A DNA stretch of 64,000 nucleotides from contig RPFO01000312.1 of the NCBI GenBank assembly GCA_009746045.1, positions 3,239,079-3,303,078 of the forward strand. The letters run 5' to 3'. The stretch's first letter is position 1; every line of letters starts with the position of its first letter. Below are positions 43,329-54,525 of the stretch, one piece after another. This DNA comes from Mesostigma viride. Lineage: Eukaryota > Streptophyta > Mesostigmatophyceae > Mesostigmatales > Mesostigmataceae. Below the pieces are notes generated by a model. It made no database searches, was not told the origin of the DNA, and saw nothing but the letters and a program-made list of their open reading frames with translations. Made by a program: the position numbers and the translations under genes.

Positions 43329-46300
43329 ACATTCCCTTCCTCCCCCCCCCCCCACGCCTGGTGACGCAAGCACGCGATGTCGATCCTGTACCGACTGCTT
43401 CGGCAAGGGCCCAATACTCATGCCATCCACTCGCTCCACAGTCACACTACTCGATTCTATCAGATGTCCACGACTAACAAACCATCACCTCTCAGATGTC
43501 CACGACTAACAAACCATTACCTCTCAGATGTCCACGACTAACACAAACCATTACCTCTCAGATGTCCAGGACTCCCAAACCATTACCTCTCAGATGTCCA
43601 TGACTAAAACACGATTACCATAACAGCTACAGGAGGATAAGGAGCTGGCAATTGAGCTGCCAACCATCCACGTACCCACGCACCCCACCAGCCCGCCCAC
43701 GCACCCTCCCGTCAATCTGCCCCACCCCACACATGCCGCCACTACTGCCAAACCCACCGTCGCACACCCTGCTGTCCCGCCCAGCCAAGCCACCATCCAG
43801 TACCAGTCGCACTCACCCTGCCCGCTGCCACACTAGCAAGGGAAAATGAATTGAAAGAAAGTACAGATATAACAAGTTTAAAAAACCCAGTAACAACGTA
43901 ACAACCGCTGATTGCCTGATAACGATAGCTATTGAAAAAAAAAAAAGTAATACTAGTCATAACGCAACGAATCAAGTAAGACAATGCTTCCTTCCTGTGC
44001 TGCCCACACCCCCTCCCCATGGCCCCCCACTTGCCAGGGATATAGAAGATGAGCGCGACCATGCAGGCAATGTAGTAGTCGAACGTTACGTTGAGCCGGT
44101 TGGGCATCTCATAGTTGTACAGCTTGCGGTCCTGTGTTTTCATGTTGCAGCACAGTACCAGCACGGAACCACATACAGCACATGCCCTGGTCAGCGCGAG
44201 GCGTCAATCGAAGTTGCACCATTGATTTATTGAGTGGTTGGTGATGGGGCCCAAGTGCAGTATGGGATGGCAGTAGAAGGGAGAGAGATATGATATCTTG
44301 TCCTCGTCGGCTCAACACCTCTATCGTAGCTGCACATCATGCATTCCTTTGGTGGGTGATGGGTGAGCAAACATATCACCAAATGTGGGTGACGGGAGAG
44401 GCCCGGTACAGGATGGCAATGAAAGGGTGGTATGCATGCCACACAGTTAGCATAACGAGTTAGTTAGCGTAACGCCGATGTACTTGTACTGATCATGATG
44501 CTGCTGCCATGGATGGGGCGCCACGTGCAGTTAAGTATGGCATTGGTCGGGCGGTTTATGTACGACCGTCCGACAGCACAGGTATTATCTGTGGTACCCC
44601 TTGGGACCCATCCAGGGCTGGCATTGCATGTGTACAACCATGCTATGAGTTCAGTCTTATGAAATCAACTTAAACCTTCTCGTATGTTCAAGTAGGTTTG
44701 TAAAGGGCCACCAGAATATGGTGGGGCCACCCAACTGGACCACCTTGAGCATCATGACGAGTAAGCACCCAGCAATACTTAGGGCCACGCAGGGCCTACT
44801 ACCCAAATAGGCCAGTTAGCACATGGTAAAGACCAACCCACCTGGACGGTCTTGAGCGCCATGTAAAAAGGGGGGGGGGGGGTATCTAGCATCTCACTGG
44901 TCACGCAGAGCCTACTAGTAAAATAGGCCAGTACTTGATATAGCCCAACCCACCTGGATGGGCTTGAGCGCCATGTAGAGCAGGCCGATCTCACTGGCCA
45001 CACCCGTGATGTACAGGATGTAGAAGGTGGTGTACCTGGGGGGGGCAGCCGGTAGAACGCGATTCGGAGAGGCGGGAGGGGCCATGGGGGAGACAGGCCA
45101 AAGGAACCGATAGTACGACATCAATAGTAAGAGAGAAAGGACCGATAGTAAGAGACATGATTAGTAAAAGACAAAGGACTGATAGTAGGAGACATGATTA
45201 GTAAAAGAAAAAGGACCGATAGTAATAGACATGATTAGTAAAAGACAAAGGACTGATAGTAGGAGACATGATTAGTAAAAGAAAAAGGACCGATAGTAAT
45301 AGACATGATTAGTAAAAGACAAAGGACTGATAGTAGGAGACATGATTAGTAAAAGATAAAGGACTAACAGTAAGAGACATCACCATTTACCACCATGCTG
45401 CAGAGAGAGTCCTCCGTGGCCTGCCCACTTGTGGCAGGGAGAGAAGCAAGTGCGAGCTAGTCGAGGGCACCCTCCCTCCTCGTTGTGTATAAGGGTTGAA
45501 GGTTCCTTTATTGGTACCCACGTGACGCAGGCTACGTGATCATTAATGACTCAATATTTACAAGCCACGCAGGATGAGTACCCTGTCCAAGGCGTTTGCA
45601 ACGGGTGACCTAGCCCTTCCCAGTGCGTCTGAAAATTCCTAAAAGATGAGAGTTTAACCCCAAGCCATCCAGCCCCATGGGGGCGGATGTGAGTAGCAAG
45701 TACTACCAGGTATGCGACACCGATGATGCAAGCATCAGGAACAAGCATTAGTGGTCGTTTGCACCAGCAAAAAGGGCGGCCTGTATTCCTGACCCACCTC
45801 AGCCCCAGCAAAAAGGGCGGCCTGTATTCCTGACCCACCTCAGCACCAGCAAAAAGGGCGGCCTGTATTCCTGACCCACCTCAGCACCAGCAAAAAGGGC
45901 GGCCTGTATTCCTGACCCACCTCAGCACCAGCAAAAAGGGCGGCCTGTATTCCTGACCCACCTCAGCACCAGCAAAAAGGGCGGCCTGTATTCCTGACCC
46001 ACCTCAGCCACAGCAAAAAGGGCGGCCTGTATTCCTGACCCACCTCAGCCACAGCAGGAAATAGGGCGGGCTCGACATCAACTCCTTGCAGGTGAAGAAG
46101 CCGTAGCGGATGACCTGTGCACACGCATGCACACCCCATACGTTGGCCAGCCACATCCATGTCAACGTTGGGCAAAAGAAGCTGCAGCGGTTGACATGCG
46201 CAGAACCAGAGGGGAGGTCCCAAACGATTATGGTACGCTATTGATATCAGGGACAGGCCAAGGGGCCATTAGGCGCTGCGGATCCTGTACGATTATGGTA

Positions 46301-49300
46301 TGCTGTTCATGTCAGGAACAGGCCAGGGAGCAGATACAGTACGCATGGAGGATCACCAGCAGATACAGTACGCATGGAGGATCACCAGCAGATACAGTAC
46401 GCATGGAGGATCACCAGCAGATACAGTACGCATGGAGGATCACCAGCGTGCAAGGCACACACTTGAAATCGCAGGGTGGCAGAGGCGTGTGCAACATCCA
46501 TGCCATCTTCCATCGATTCCATACACTTCTACCAACTTACGCTTTATACCAAACAACTGTATCCCATAGGGCTCCGCCCCTAATATTATATACTACTATA
46601 TGATAGCATTATATACAACTGTCTCCCGTAGGGCTCCGCCCCTAATATTATATACTACTATATGATAGCATTATATACAACTGTATCCCGTAGGGCTCCG
46701 CCCCTAATATTATATACTACTATATGATAGCATTATATACAACTGTATCCCGTAGGGCTCCGCCCCTAATATTATATACTACTATATGATAGCATTATAT
46801 ACAACTGTATCCCGTAGGGCTCCGCCCCTAATTAAAAGGTCGCTTTTTTGCAAGACGTGATACGTCCTATCTAAAGTCGACCCCTACTGACCTAGGCTAT
46901 TCCCACCCATGGATCTGCCATAGATGACTTCCCAGTTCCACCATCAAGAGGTCGCATTCCCACGTCGCCGGTCTTTGGATCCACCATAAATAGCCCTGTC
47001 GGACAACCGGCGCGGGAAACTCCACTCCACTCCACTCAACTCAACCTCAACGTCGCATTTCCGCCCTCTACAACCTTTCCCGTCCCCCCATGCGGATCCC
47101 GTCAAGTAGAATCCTGTGAAGTTTATCACGTCAACAGTATCCCGTCCAGCAGTCGTCAATCCCGTCAATCCCGTCAATCCCGTCAATCCCGTCAATCCCG
47201 TCAATCCCGTCAATCCCGTCAATCCCGTCAATCCCGTCAATCCCGTCAATCCCGTCAATCCCGTCAATCCCGTCAATCCCGTCAATCCCGTCAATCCCGT
47301 CGATCCCGCCAATCCCGTCAATCCCATCAATCCCGTCCAGCGGCGGAGTTCAGTTTATCTCTGCCCACGATCCTCGTGATCATGTCAGGTAAAACCCCGT
47401 CAAGTAGCTCCCGTCAAATAGGCCCCGCTGTAGTTGGATCCCGTCAACCAATCCCATCAAGCATCGGCGTTCAGTGTACTTCCTCGATCGTCCGTCAGCT
47501 TGTCTTCCCTGGCCGTCCCCCTCCGTCGGGTTTTCCTTCCCGATGTCCACGCACCCGTCATCCACAGCCCTTCCCATTCCTGAGTATCGATTCCTTATTG
47601 ATACATTTTGCATATCCCAACTCGGAGAAGTTAGTAGGGCCAAATGGCGAATTTTCCGACGAAATTATTTGCGGTGACCGTTGAGAATTATTTGCCGTGA
47701 TCGTTGAGAAGCTCGGTTTATTATATAGGATAAAATGGTTTTATGTGGTTTGTCTGCAGACTCGCTCGCGCCCACCTTGGTGATTTTTTTTTTTTGTAAG
47801 TCACCCCCAAGCTGACGGCGAGGGACCATCCACGCCTACAACACTAAGGCCTTCCCTACTCACAAACAGCGCTCGTGGCTCACCTCGGTCACGCCCCAGC
47901 TGACGGCGAGGGAGAGCACCATCCAGTGCTCTCGCACCTCAGGCACGCTGTACAGCACGCCCCAGGTGAGCAGCAGGCGCGAGCACACCTGGGGTAACGT
48001 CGTCAGGATCGGCGCGCGCACCAGGCCTGCATTGGGGGGGGGGCAGGGGGGAAGAGGCAGGGAAGGTTGGTTGGGAAGGCGGGCAAGGTTGGTTTGTTGG
48101 GGGGAAGGGTAGGGTGCACAGGGATGGGAAGGATGTCCAAAGTGGGTGAAACTTGAAGTATGCTCAGGAGGGGAACGATCCCTGAGGTGGGTCGGTGGGT
48201 GCGTGGGCGGGCAGGCAGGTGGCCTTTATCCCATACCGTAAAACGCCCTTACAACCACCCCTTACAACCTCCCCTTACAACCACCCCTTACAACCTCATC
48301 ACAGCAACCCCCTTATAACGCCCTTACAACCCCATCACAACAACCTTAAACCTCTTACAACCCCCTTAGAACCCCTTTTTCAACAACCTACATGGGAAGA
48401 TGCTATCGAGAACATGGTCCAGATACGGGGATTGGGGATAGAAGCAACCGAGATTATTGTTTTGGCAGACAGTGGATTGCAAATTGTGATCTCAACGAAC
48501 CAGAGAAACCGATGTGTGATCTTTCGGCTTGTTCGGAATTGTGCCAGCCGCCCCACCCCCAAAAAAGTCCGTTGTAAAAAATGAGCATCTCAGCATCGCC
48601 GCTGCCGTGAGCATCGCTCCATCCACCGCTGTCACCTTTTCCCATCACGGCCGTGTAAGCGAAGCAACGATACCTAGACCTGAGGATCCAAGCACCACAA
48701 GCGCCCGAGCCCCCCCCTCTTCCAAAAACGGGCGGGGGGTTGGGGGGGCATCTGCATCCCTGCCACCCCCCCTGTACCCCACACCCTTCCCGTTCCCAAC
48801 TTTCTCGTCATGGAGGATGGAGGATTGTACAGTTCGTAATGCGGATAATGTTTAGGCGAGTAACAGAGAACACAGCTGGGTGGCGGGATTGGTCGATTCA
48901 GAACGTGCAAGGCTGGGGGGGAAGCAAACACATTAGTTTATTGATTAATAAACACGTGGAAGGGGAGGGAGCACGGGAAGCAGGCGCGTGACGGGGCGAG
49001 ACGAGATAACTACCCTTCATAGCGAGATAACTACCCTACATAGCGAGATAACTACCATACATAGCGAGATAACTACCCTACATAGCGAGATAACTACCCT
49101 ACATAGCGAGATAACTACCATACATAGCGAGATAACTACCATACATAGCGAGATAACTACCATACATAGCGAGATAACTACCATCCTGCTCTGCACACAG
49201 GGTCCCATGGTTCATGCCTTGTACAGTACAATTTCGACACTTCCATGGTCAACCCGGTGAGACAGCGCGGAGATGGAAACACTCACCGATCATACTGTGG

Positions 49301-50419
49301 AAGATCTGGGGGCGCGAGCCGTGGTCAGGTCCCACATGACGGGTTCAAGTCCCGTGTGTGCCGGGGCGCGGTAGCCAGGGGTGGTGCACAGGAGCGCCCC
49401 CGGCCCCGATCGTGCAGCAAGAACAGAAAAATCATGGTCAAACCCAGGGAGGACCCAGGAATGCGTAGTGGCAGCATAAACAAGACAGGGCAGCGGTCGC
49501 ATGACATGTCAGCATGCTAGCGTCAAGTGCTTGGAAGAGCTGCGTACATGGTTCCATACGTGGTTGCAAAGCTAACACAACACAGGGAGAGCGGTTCATG
49601 GGGAGGGGTACAACGCCTAATCCCACGACAAGAATCCGGAGGCAGCGCAGGGGGTCAGTGGCACACACGGGCGAGTGACACCATGCATGCTCATAAGGCA
49701 CGTGCAAAATTCTGTATATAGATTCTCGCATTCTCGCATTACTTTGCGCGGAGAAAAGAAGTGTATACACCTAATAACCAAGTCACGGCAACCAATCCCA
49801 TGGTTACATGCGAAGCCTTCCTGATCAAACCCAGACTATATATACCTGACACGGACCGTTTGCCCACAACCCTAAACGTATCACGTCACCGAATATCTCT
49901 CACGTTCAAATGCTGGGACCCTACTCCTTCATGAAATAGGCTGCCAAAGCCAGGTCGCTAGCGTAGCCTGCACAGATCAAGCCGCGTTAGCTGTTATGAC
50001 TTCTCAGCATACAACCCAGAGACCTTGACTGGCCGCCTAGGAAGCGGAACGGTCTGATTGTGGCCACGTAGAATATCATGTCCCGGGAGCGCAATGCAAG
50101 CCGGCCAGACGTCGTTACCTCCAGAACCGCTAACGTCTGGAAGATCTCCAAGTAGGTATGCATCGCTCCCCACACGCTTGCCTCCCCCTCATTCACGTAG
50201 GCGGTGATGACCTTCACCAGGACGATGAACCTGCGCAGACCCACAAATTGGCAGTACATCTGCTGTGTTACCACACGGACAGCAGCCTCCGCGCCGTTGG
50301 CGAATAATGGCCCGTCTCTCTTGCACGCCGAGGGCAGCAAACTTTCCAGAGAAAACGTACCATCCAACGCATTGGGCGGCATTGTAAACAGCAAGATAGG
50401 CCGTCTTGAGGAACCCCAT
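43050..50419 (-). CDS. PAS2: 3-hydroxyacyl-CoA dehydratase (PASTICCINO2/HACD/PHS1 family)
   Basis: Eight exons in agreeing phases: 50419-50361, 50230-50119, 49305-49287, 48026-47884, 46114-46044, 45035-44954, 44131-44035, 43123-43050. They give 218 residues, close to plant PAS2. Signatures in order: [87 protein letters not shown] and [13 protein letters not shown]. The catalytic Tyr and Glu of the family (seven residues apart in yeast Phs1) are the Tyr in ILY and the Glu in SEIG. It is a multi-pass ER membrane enzyme and removes water from 3-hydroxyacyl-CoA in very-long-chain fatty acid elongation. Oddities: a 19-nt third exon, a GC-AG intron after exon 7 (TG/GCAAGT), and arrays of exon-edge copies in introns. 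The C-terminus VKKA could act in ER retention (inference). Confidence 0.95.
43295..43360. repeat. Poly-C tracts
   Basis: Two C runs in the last dehydratase intron, followed at 43440-43620 by five units of a 33-bp repeat (CAGATGTCCACGACTAACAA start). Confidence 0.9.
44714..44870 (-). repeat. Two echoes of the 3' edge of dehydratase exon 6
   Basis: 44720-44765 and 44795-44866 repeat the junction at 44935-44985 (codons for YMALKPIQ plus the GTGGGTTGG donor), each with about 60 bp of adjoining intron (GGCCTACTAxxAAATAGGCC). They form a roughly 110-bp tandem array of three including the real junction. Confidence 0.85.
45128..45385. repeat. GATAGTAAGAGACATGATTAG minisatellite
   Basis: About nine imperfect units of a roughly 28-31-bp motif, alternating between GACCGATAGTAA and GACTGATAGTAGG forms, inside a dehydratase intron. 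Confidence 0.9.
45771..46059 (-). repeat. 41-bp tandem array of the exon 5 donor junction
   Basis: About seven near-identical 41-bp units. On the coding strand each unit holds about 20 bases of exon 5 end (TTTTTGCTGTGGCTGAG or close) followed by about 20 bases of intron start (GTGGGTCAGGAATACAGG). The array abuts the true exon 5 end (46044). Every unit thus carries an intact 5' splice site. Confidence 0.93.
46315..46450. repeat. 29-bp minisatellite
   Basis: Four units of CAGATACAGTACGCATGGAG plus GATCACCAG, in the intron between dehydratase exons 4 and 5. Confidence 0.9.
46556..46835. repeat. 61-bp minisatellite
   Basis: Four and a half units starting TATCCCRTAGGGCTCCGCCC, then an AT-rich half (ATATTATATACTACTATATG). 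Almost identical units suggest recent expansion. Confidence 0.93.
47145..47345. repeat. AATCCCGTC 9-bp minisatellite
   Basis: About 20 units. Because 9 is a multiple of 3, both strands read as Val-Asn-Pro or Gly-Leu-Thr repeats; these are not taken as protein. Single CCCGTC units continue sparsely from 47095 to 47450. Confidence 0.93.
47797..47836 (-). repeat. Echo of the 3' edge of dehydratase exon 4
   Basis: AAGTCACCCCCAAGCTGACG and GCGAGGGACCATCCA repeat the exon end at 47885-47930 (codons for LAVSWGVTE). Confidence 0.75.
48240..48380. repeat. CTTACAACC-rich repeat
   Basis: Irregular short repeats of CCCCTTACAACC in the intron between dehydratase exons 3 and 4. Confidence 0.8.
49008..49185. 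repeat. 21-bp minisatellite
   Basis: Nine units of GCGAGATAACTACCATACATA with A/C variation, in the same intron, about 100 bp from the 19-nt exon. Confidence 0.93.
49287..49305 (-). other. PAS2: 19-nt microexon of the dehydratase gene
   Basis: Coding strand: CCCCCAG acceptor, 19 bases encoding IFHSMI plus the first base of Gly, then GTGAGTG donor. It supplies exactly the family residues missing between FQTLAVLE (exon 2) and LVRAPIL (exon 4) and corrects the phase (0 to 1). Without it the reading frame is lost. Confidence 0.9.
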
Positions 50420-52480
50420 GGTTGCGTTGGTCAGCGTTGCATTCAAACCCTTCTCGGGGAACTTCGAAACGTCACAATTATAGCAAATGACTTGCGTCTG
50501 AACGCAAAGCCTGGCTATCCGACCCTCTCTTCCAGGCAAAAAATACGGTTTTACTCCCGCGGGTGCCTTCAATTCCAGCAATCTTGCAAGCTGCCCTGCC
50601 AAGTCTGCGGATTTATTTTGTCTGTGACACCTGGTGAATGCAAATGCGCTAGATAACGGGCGCTAGGTATACGTCGTTTTGTACAATCATGGAGGCACAG
50701 GCAGGCACGCATACGGGCAGCTTTATTGAGCAATGCTGGCAGTACATTCGACGGGTCAGCCGGCGCGGCGGCCGCTCTGAACACAGCTCCTGGACAGCTT
50801 CAACTTTGTTCGCCCCCCCGCGGGCCATAGCACTGGCGGTCTGGCGCGGGAATAAACTCAACTCAACTCAACTCAACTGGCGGTCTGGCGCGGGAATAAA
50901 CTCAACTCAACTCAACTCAACTCAACCGCGGGCCAGAACACTGAACAGCATGCCATCACCAACAAACAAAGAAACCAACCGCAGCGGAGACATGTACGGT
51001 CGCATCATCGGACTATTTGGGAGCACCGCAAGTATGCGACCAATCCAAACATTGAAATGGAGAGCGGGCCAATAGCGGGCAGGATCTCCAAGCTACGCCC
51101 GATACAGGTGCAGAACACGAAAACGCGGGCTGCACGCGGGTTGGTTGCTGCTGTTTTGCGCTGGGCGGGCCAGCGGGGTCACTCCAGTTTTTTGAAAGAT
51201 CCGCCTTTCCCGCGCCTTCTAGGTATGGAGGGCAGACGTCTCGCCACTCGCCAGTCGCCAGCGGCCAGCGGCCAGTCGCCTGTCGCCATGCGTTGCAATT
51301 TGGCCGACTGCTCTATCTCACCGGCTAATCGACCCCCCGTTTCCGCGACGGCTTTCTCTTTCCCCGCCCTCCGGGCTCCAAGCAGCCTTCTTTGCGAGAG
51401 GCTCATCGATGCACAGTGGTCAGTCTTAGGAATTTTTTCGTAGGTATCCTGTCGCTCATCAGAACGGCCCATCGACATTCGCCTCGCGCCCTCCAGCATC
51501 TCGCGCTCGTTTCCCCTGCCATACGGCGTTTATTCAGGTAGTTGGGACTTGAAAACGGCCATCCGATCAAGGTCCAAATTGAGACGATGCCTACGAGAAT
51601 GGCAACTGTACGCAGACACGTCGCGAAATCACACATCCCAATTTTTTAGCGCACAGTAATCACTGCCTATCAGAATAATTTTGTGCCGTCTTCTCCTCGC
51701 TGACGCCGGGCATTGTAACATTGACGTCGGCTCGTGCGATCAAAATCAGCTTTCAGGGGAGAGCTCACCTCTGTTGGCCATTGCTGTTGTGTCATGTCAG
51801 ACTATTTGAACGAATCAGTCAGTACTCAGCACTGCTCAGGCTGCCATGACTGCGACGCACCTGGTGCCCTAGAACACTGATGTTCAATTTAGTCGAGAGA
51901 CTAGGCCTGCAGGAAGTACGTGCAAGCAATGTGATCTCATTTGCAATCTGTCATGTCGTTGCTCATGCGGTTGCGTTGCTGTTGTAATACTTAACTCGCC
52001 ATGCGCAAGTTTCGTCTATTCTGTACATTGGAAAAAACGGAGTCTTGGTGCACCATGGCTTTGGCTCGCCATTGTTTGCATTTCCTGGCAGAAATCTAGG
52101 TACAGTTGTCCAGCATTTTGAAATTCTCTGATCAACCTGGCAACACAACATTCTGTTACTTTTTACAACTTGCTGGGATGGTGACTGTGTTCCTACTGCC
52201 CTGCTCGGCTGTCTTGGGTTGCCCTGCTTTGGAATCGGCATGATGCGCAGTTCGCTGCATTCCACGTGGCACACTGACGCAGCGCGGGACAAACTTCTTC
52301 TTGCTAGCGTGCGTAATCATCGCAGAGGCAGAGACAGGGACCAGAATTATTTTTTTTGCGACTTCAGTGTGGATTGATCTGCCCTCGCAAGCTGCTTCGT
52401 GTTATGGAGGATCTTTACTGAAGAACTCCCGGATCATCACCGTTCAACGTTCCGTCCACGCCATTTACCGTGCCAAGCTC
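50420..52480. other. Intergenic region between divergent dehydratase and LRR genes
   Basis: Contains the promoters of both genes. 50840-50935 holds a repeated GGCGGTCTGGCGCGGGAATA unit with an ACTCA microsatellite; 51240-51290 has a GCCAGTCGCC repeat. Short frames on both strands (for example 51057-51443) show no domain and are not called. Confidence 0.5.
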
Positions 52481-52491
52481 TACCGGTGACC

Positions 52492-54525
52492 ATGGTGACT
52501 CTTGCATCCGAAGAAGTCACCCTTGAGCAGGTGTTGGCCGTCCCTGACATCGGCGCCTTTGTGATGGGCATGCTCTCCATCCCCGACCGCGTGCGGCTGC
52601 GGCGCACGTGCCGCACTTTTCTCGCCGCGGCCGATGAGTCCCTCAAACACCTGACCGAGCTGTTTGGCGAAGACGTCGCAGGGGGTGGTTGCGTGCCCGG
52701 CACGGCGGGGCTATCGTGGCTGTTGAAAAAGTGCCCCAACCTGCACACCCTGTGCGTGGCTTCGCGGGCGGATCACGAAGAACCCTGGGACAACAGGGAC
52801 CACAGGGCCCTGGCGTGGCCACGTGCCAAGTTTGACAGGATCGGAAGAGGCGTGCTGGCGCGTGAAGACATCGCCCGCAGGTGCCGGGGTCTCAAATACC
52901 TGAACGTGGCCGGCTGTAAAGATGTGACGGATGCTGGGTTGGTGGCCCTTGCACCGTGCTGCACTGGTCTCACAGCCCTGGACGTGTCGGGTTGCAATCG
53001 CGTTGGAGACGCTGGCATTTGTGCCATGGCGGGGTCTTGTCGCGGGCTAATACGGCTGGCAGTAACAGAGTGCCGGGCGGTCACAGATGCCAGCATGGTG
53101 GCGTTGGCCAAGCACTGCCCGCTGCTTGAGGTGCTGTACGTAGACACCACCTATGTGATGGACAAGGGGGCATCCGTAATCGCCAGACAATGCCCCCACC
53201 TGCGCGGCTTGAGGCTCCCTCGTCGCGTGACGGAGGCGGGCGTCATCCAGGTGGCGGCGCATTGCCGACAGCTGGAGCAACTGGGTATCATGCGGTGCAA
53301 GCATGTCACGGATGCTGGAATAAAGGCGGTCGCGGCGGGCTGCCCGCGGCTCCAGCGGCTGGACGCATCGTATGGAGTCCAGTTGGGCGACAAGGGCGTT
53401 TCCATGCTGGCGGAAGCATGCCCAGGGCTCCGCCGGTTGACTGTGGCGAAGTCAGCTGTCACCGATGCTGGCATCTGTGCGGTCGCCAGTCATTGCATGG
53501 GGCTGGAGTACCTGGACGTGAGCAAATGCAAGGAGGTCACGGACGCAAGCATTAGCGAGGTGGCGAGGAGCTGCAGGCAACTGCAGCACCTGCTCGTGTC
53601 GGAATGCGGGAAGGTCGGGGATGCGGGCATCTGCCAGGTGGCGCGCAACTGCCCAGGGCTGCGCACGTTGGCCATCCGAGAGACAGGTGTCGGAGATGCC
53701 GGTCTGAAAGCAGTCGCTGCCAGCTGTCACGAGCTGAGGTACTTGTACATGGCGGGGCTTGGCACAGATGGCAGCGGCCTGGCGGAGCTCGCTGAGGGTT
53801 GCGCGAAGCTGGAGCACCTCGACGTCTCGGATACCAGTTCCCTGACCGAAGAGTCACTCACTGGTGTTGCTCGCCACTGCATGCAGCTGCGGCTCCTGCG
53901 TGCGGAATCCAATAGCGTCACGGAGTCAGCCGTGGTCAAGTTTCTGCAGGAGCGGGGGCGCCAGCTGCGGGTGCTCAATCTCGAGTGTTCGAAAATCACG
54001 GACGAGACGATGGAGTCGCTTGCGGACAATTGCCCGTGGCTGAGAAGCCTCGATGTGGGCCATTGCGAGGGCGTCACAGACGAGGGCGTGCGGCGGGTCG
54101 GTGCGGCGTGCAAGCAGCTCCGGCGCTTGGGCCTGACGGGGTGCAACGCGGGCTATGAGTCGATCCTTGACCTCGATGACAGGGCGTGCGACATCGATTG
54201 GTACGGCAAGCACGATGTCACCGACGGCCCGAGGTGGGATAGTGATGGGGATGGCTGTTGGAGCAGGAGCACGAGCGAGGGAGAGGATGATGATCGTGAG
54301 GACAGTGATGAGGAGGATTTCTATGGTATCGGTCGCAGCCACATTGGTAGGGATGAGGAGGATAAGGGAGATGACGATCGGGAGGAGGAGGAGGATGGAG
54401 ATGATGATGGGGATGAGGATGATGATGCCTGCGTGTTCGATATCGCGCCAAAGCTCGTGATTGCTCTGGTGGGGGCATACAGCGCGGCTCAACGCCAGCG
54501 CAAGTTACGCCGCGGTCGCCGGTGA
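52492..54525 (+). CDS. F-box-like leucine-rich-repeat protein with acidic C-terminal region
   Basis: 677 residues, no intron, GC-rich codons. Start at 52492 (GTGACCATGG) rather than 52399: the upstream 31 codons lack coding character. Residues about 10-50 look like an F-box (VLAVPDIGAFVMGML, DRVRLRRTCRTFL). From about residue 80 to 560 there are roughly seventeen cysteine-containing LRRs of about 25 residues (for example CRGLKYLNVAGCKDVTDAGL), the type found in FBXL and AMN1 proteins. Residues about 590-640 are very rich in Asp/Glu; the end is basic (RQRKLRRGRR). Such proteins usually select substrates for SCF ubiquitin ligases by binding them in the LRR solenoid. The F-box is weak, so Skp1 binding is inferred. 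The repeats are close enough to each other to suggest recent internal duplication. Confidence 0.9.
   Translation: MVTLASEEVTLEQVLAVPDIGAFVMGMLSIPDRVRLRRTCRTFLAAADESLKHLTELFGEDVAGGGCVPGTAGLSWLLKKCPNLHTLCVASRADHEEPWDNRDHRALAWPRAKFDRIGRGVLAREDIARRCRGLKYLNVAGCKDVTDAGLVALAPCCTGLTALDVSGCNRVGDAGICAMAGSCRGLIRLAVTECRAVTDASMVALAKHCPLLEVLYVDTTYVMDKGASVIARQCPHLRGLRLPRRVTEAGVIQVAAHCRQLEQLGIMRCKHVTDAGIKAVAAGCPRLQRLDASYGVQLGDKGVSMLAEACPGLRRLTVAKSAVTDAGICAVASHCMGLEYLDVSKCKEVTDASISEVARSCRQLQHLLVSECGKVGDAGICQVARNCPGLRTLAIRETGVGDAGLKAVAASCHELRYLYMAGLGTDGSGLAELAEGCAKLEHLDVSDTSSLTEESLTGVARHCMQLRLLRAESNSVTESAVVKFLQERGRQLRVLNLECSKITDETMESLADNCPWLRSLDVGHCEGVTDEGVRRVGAACKQLRRLGLTGCNAGYESILDLDDRACDIDWYGKHDVTDGPRWDSDGDGCWSRSTSEGEDDDREDSDEEDFYGIGRSHIGRDEEDKGDDDREEEEDGDDDGDEDDDACVFDIAPKLVIALVGAYSAAQRQRKLRRGRR

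Noticed and set aside
46944-47379. Val-Asn-Pro and Gly-Leu-Thr repeat proteins
   Set aside because: 9-bp minisatellite that stays in frame on both strands; lies within a dehydratase intron.
49008-49185. Possible CRISPR array (21-bp repeats)
   Set aside because: Units are directly adjacent without unique spacers and the DNA is nuclear eukaryotic; ordinary minisatellite.
49305-49420. Possible tRNA gene (GGTTCAAGTCCC T-loop)
   Set aside because: A B-box-like T-arm is present, but no acceptor stem, D arm or anticodon arm can be placed around it.
51057-51443. Possible small gene between the dehydratase and LRR genes
   Set aside because: Low-complexity SPAASGQSP-like content, no domain, overlapping open frames on both strands.
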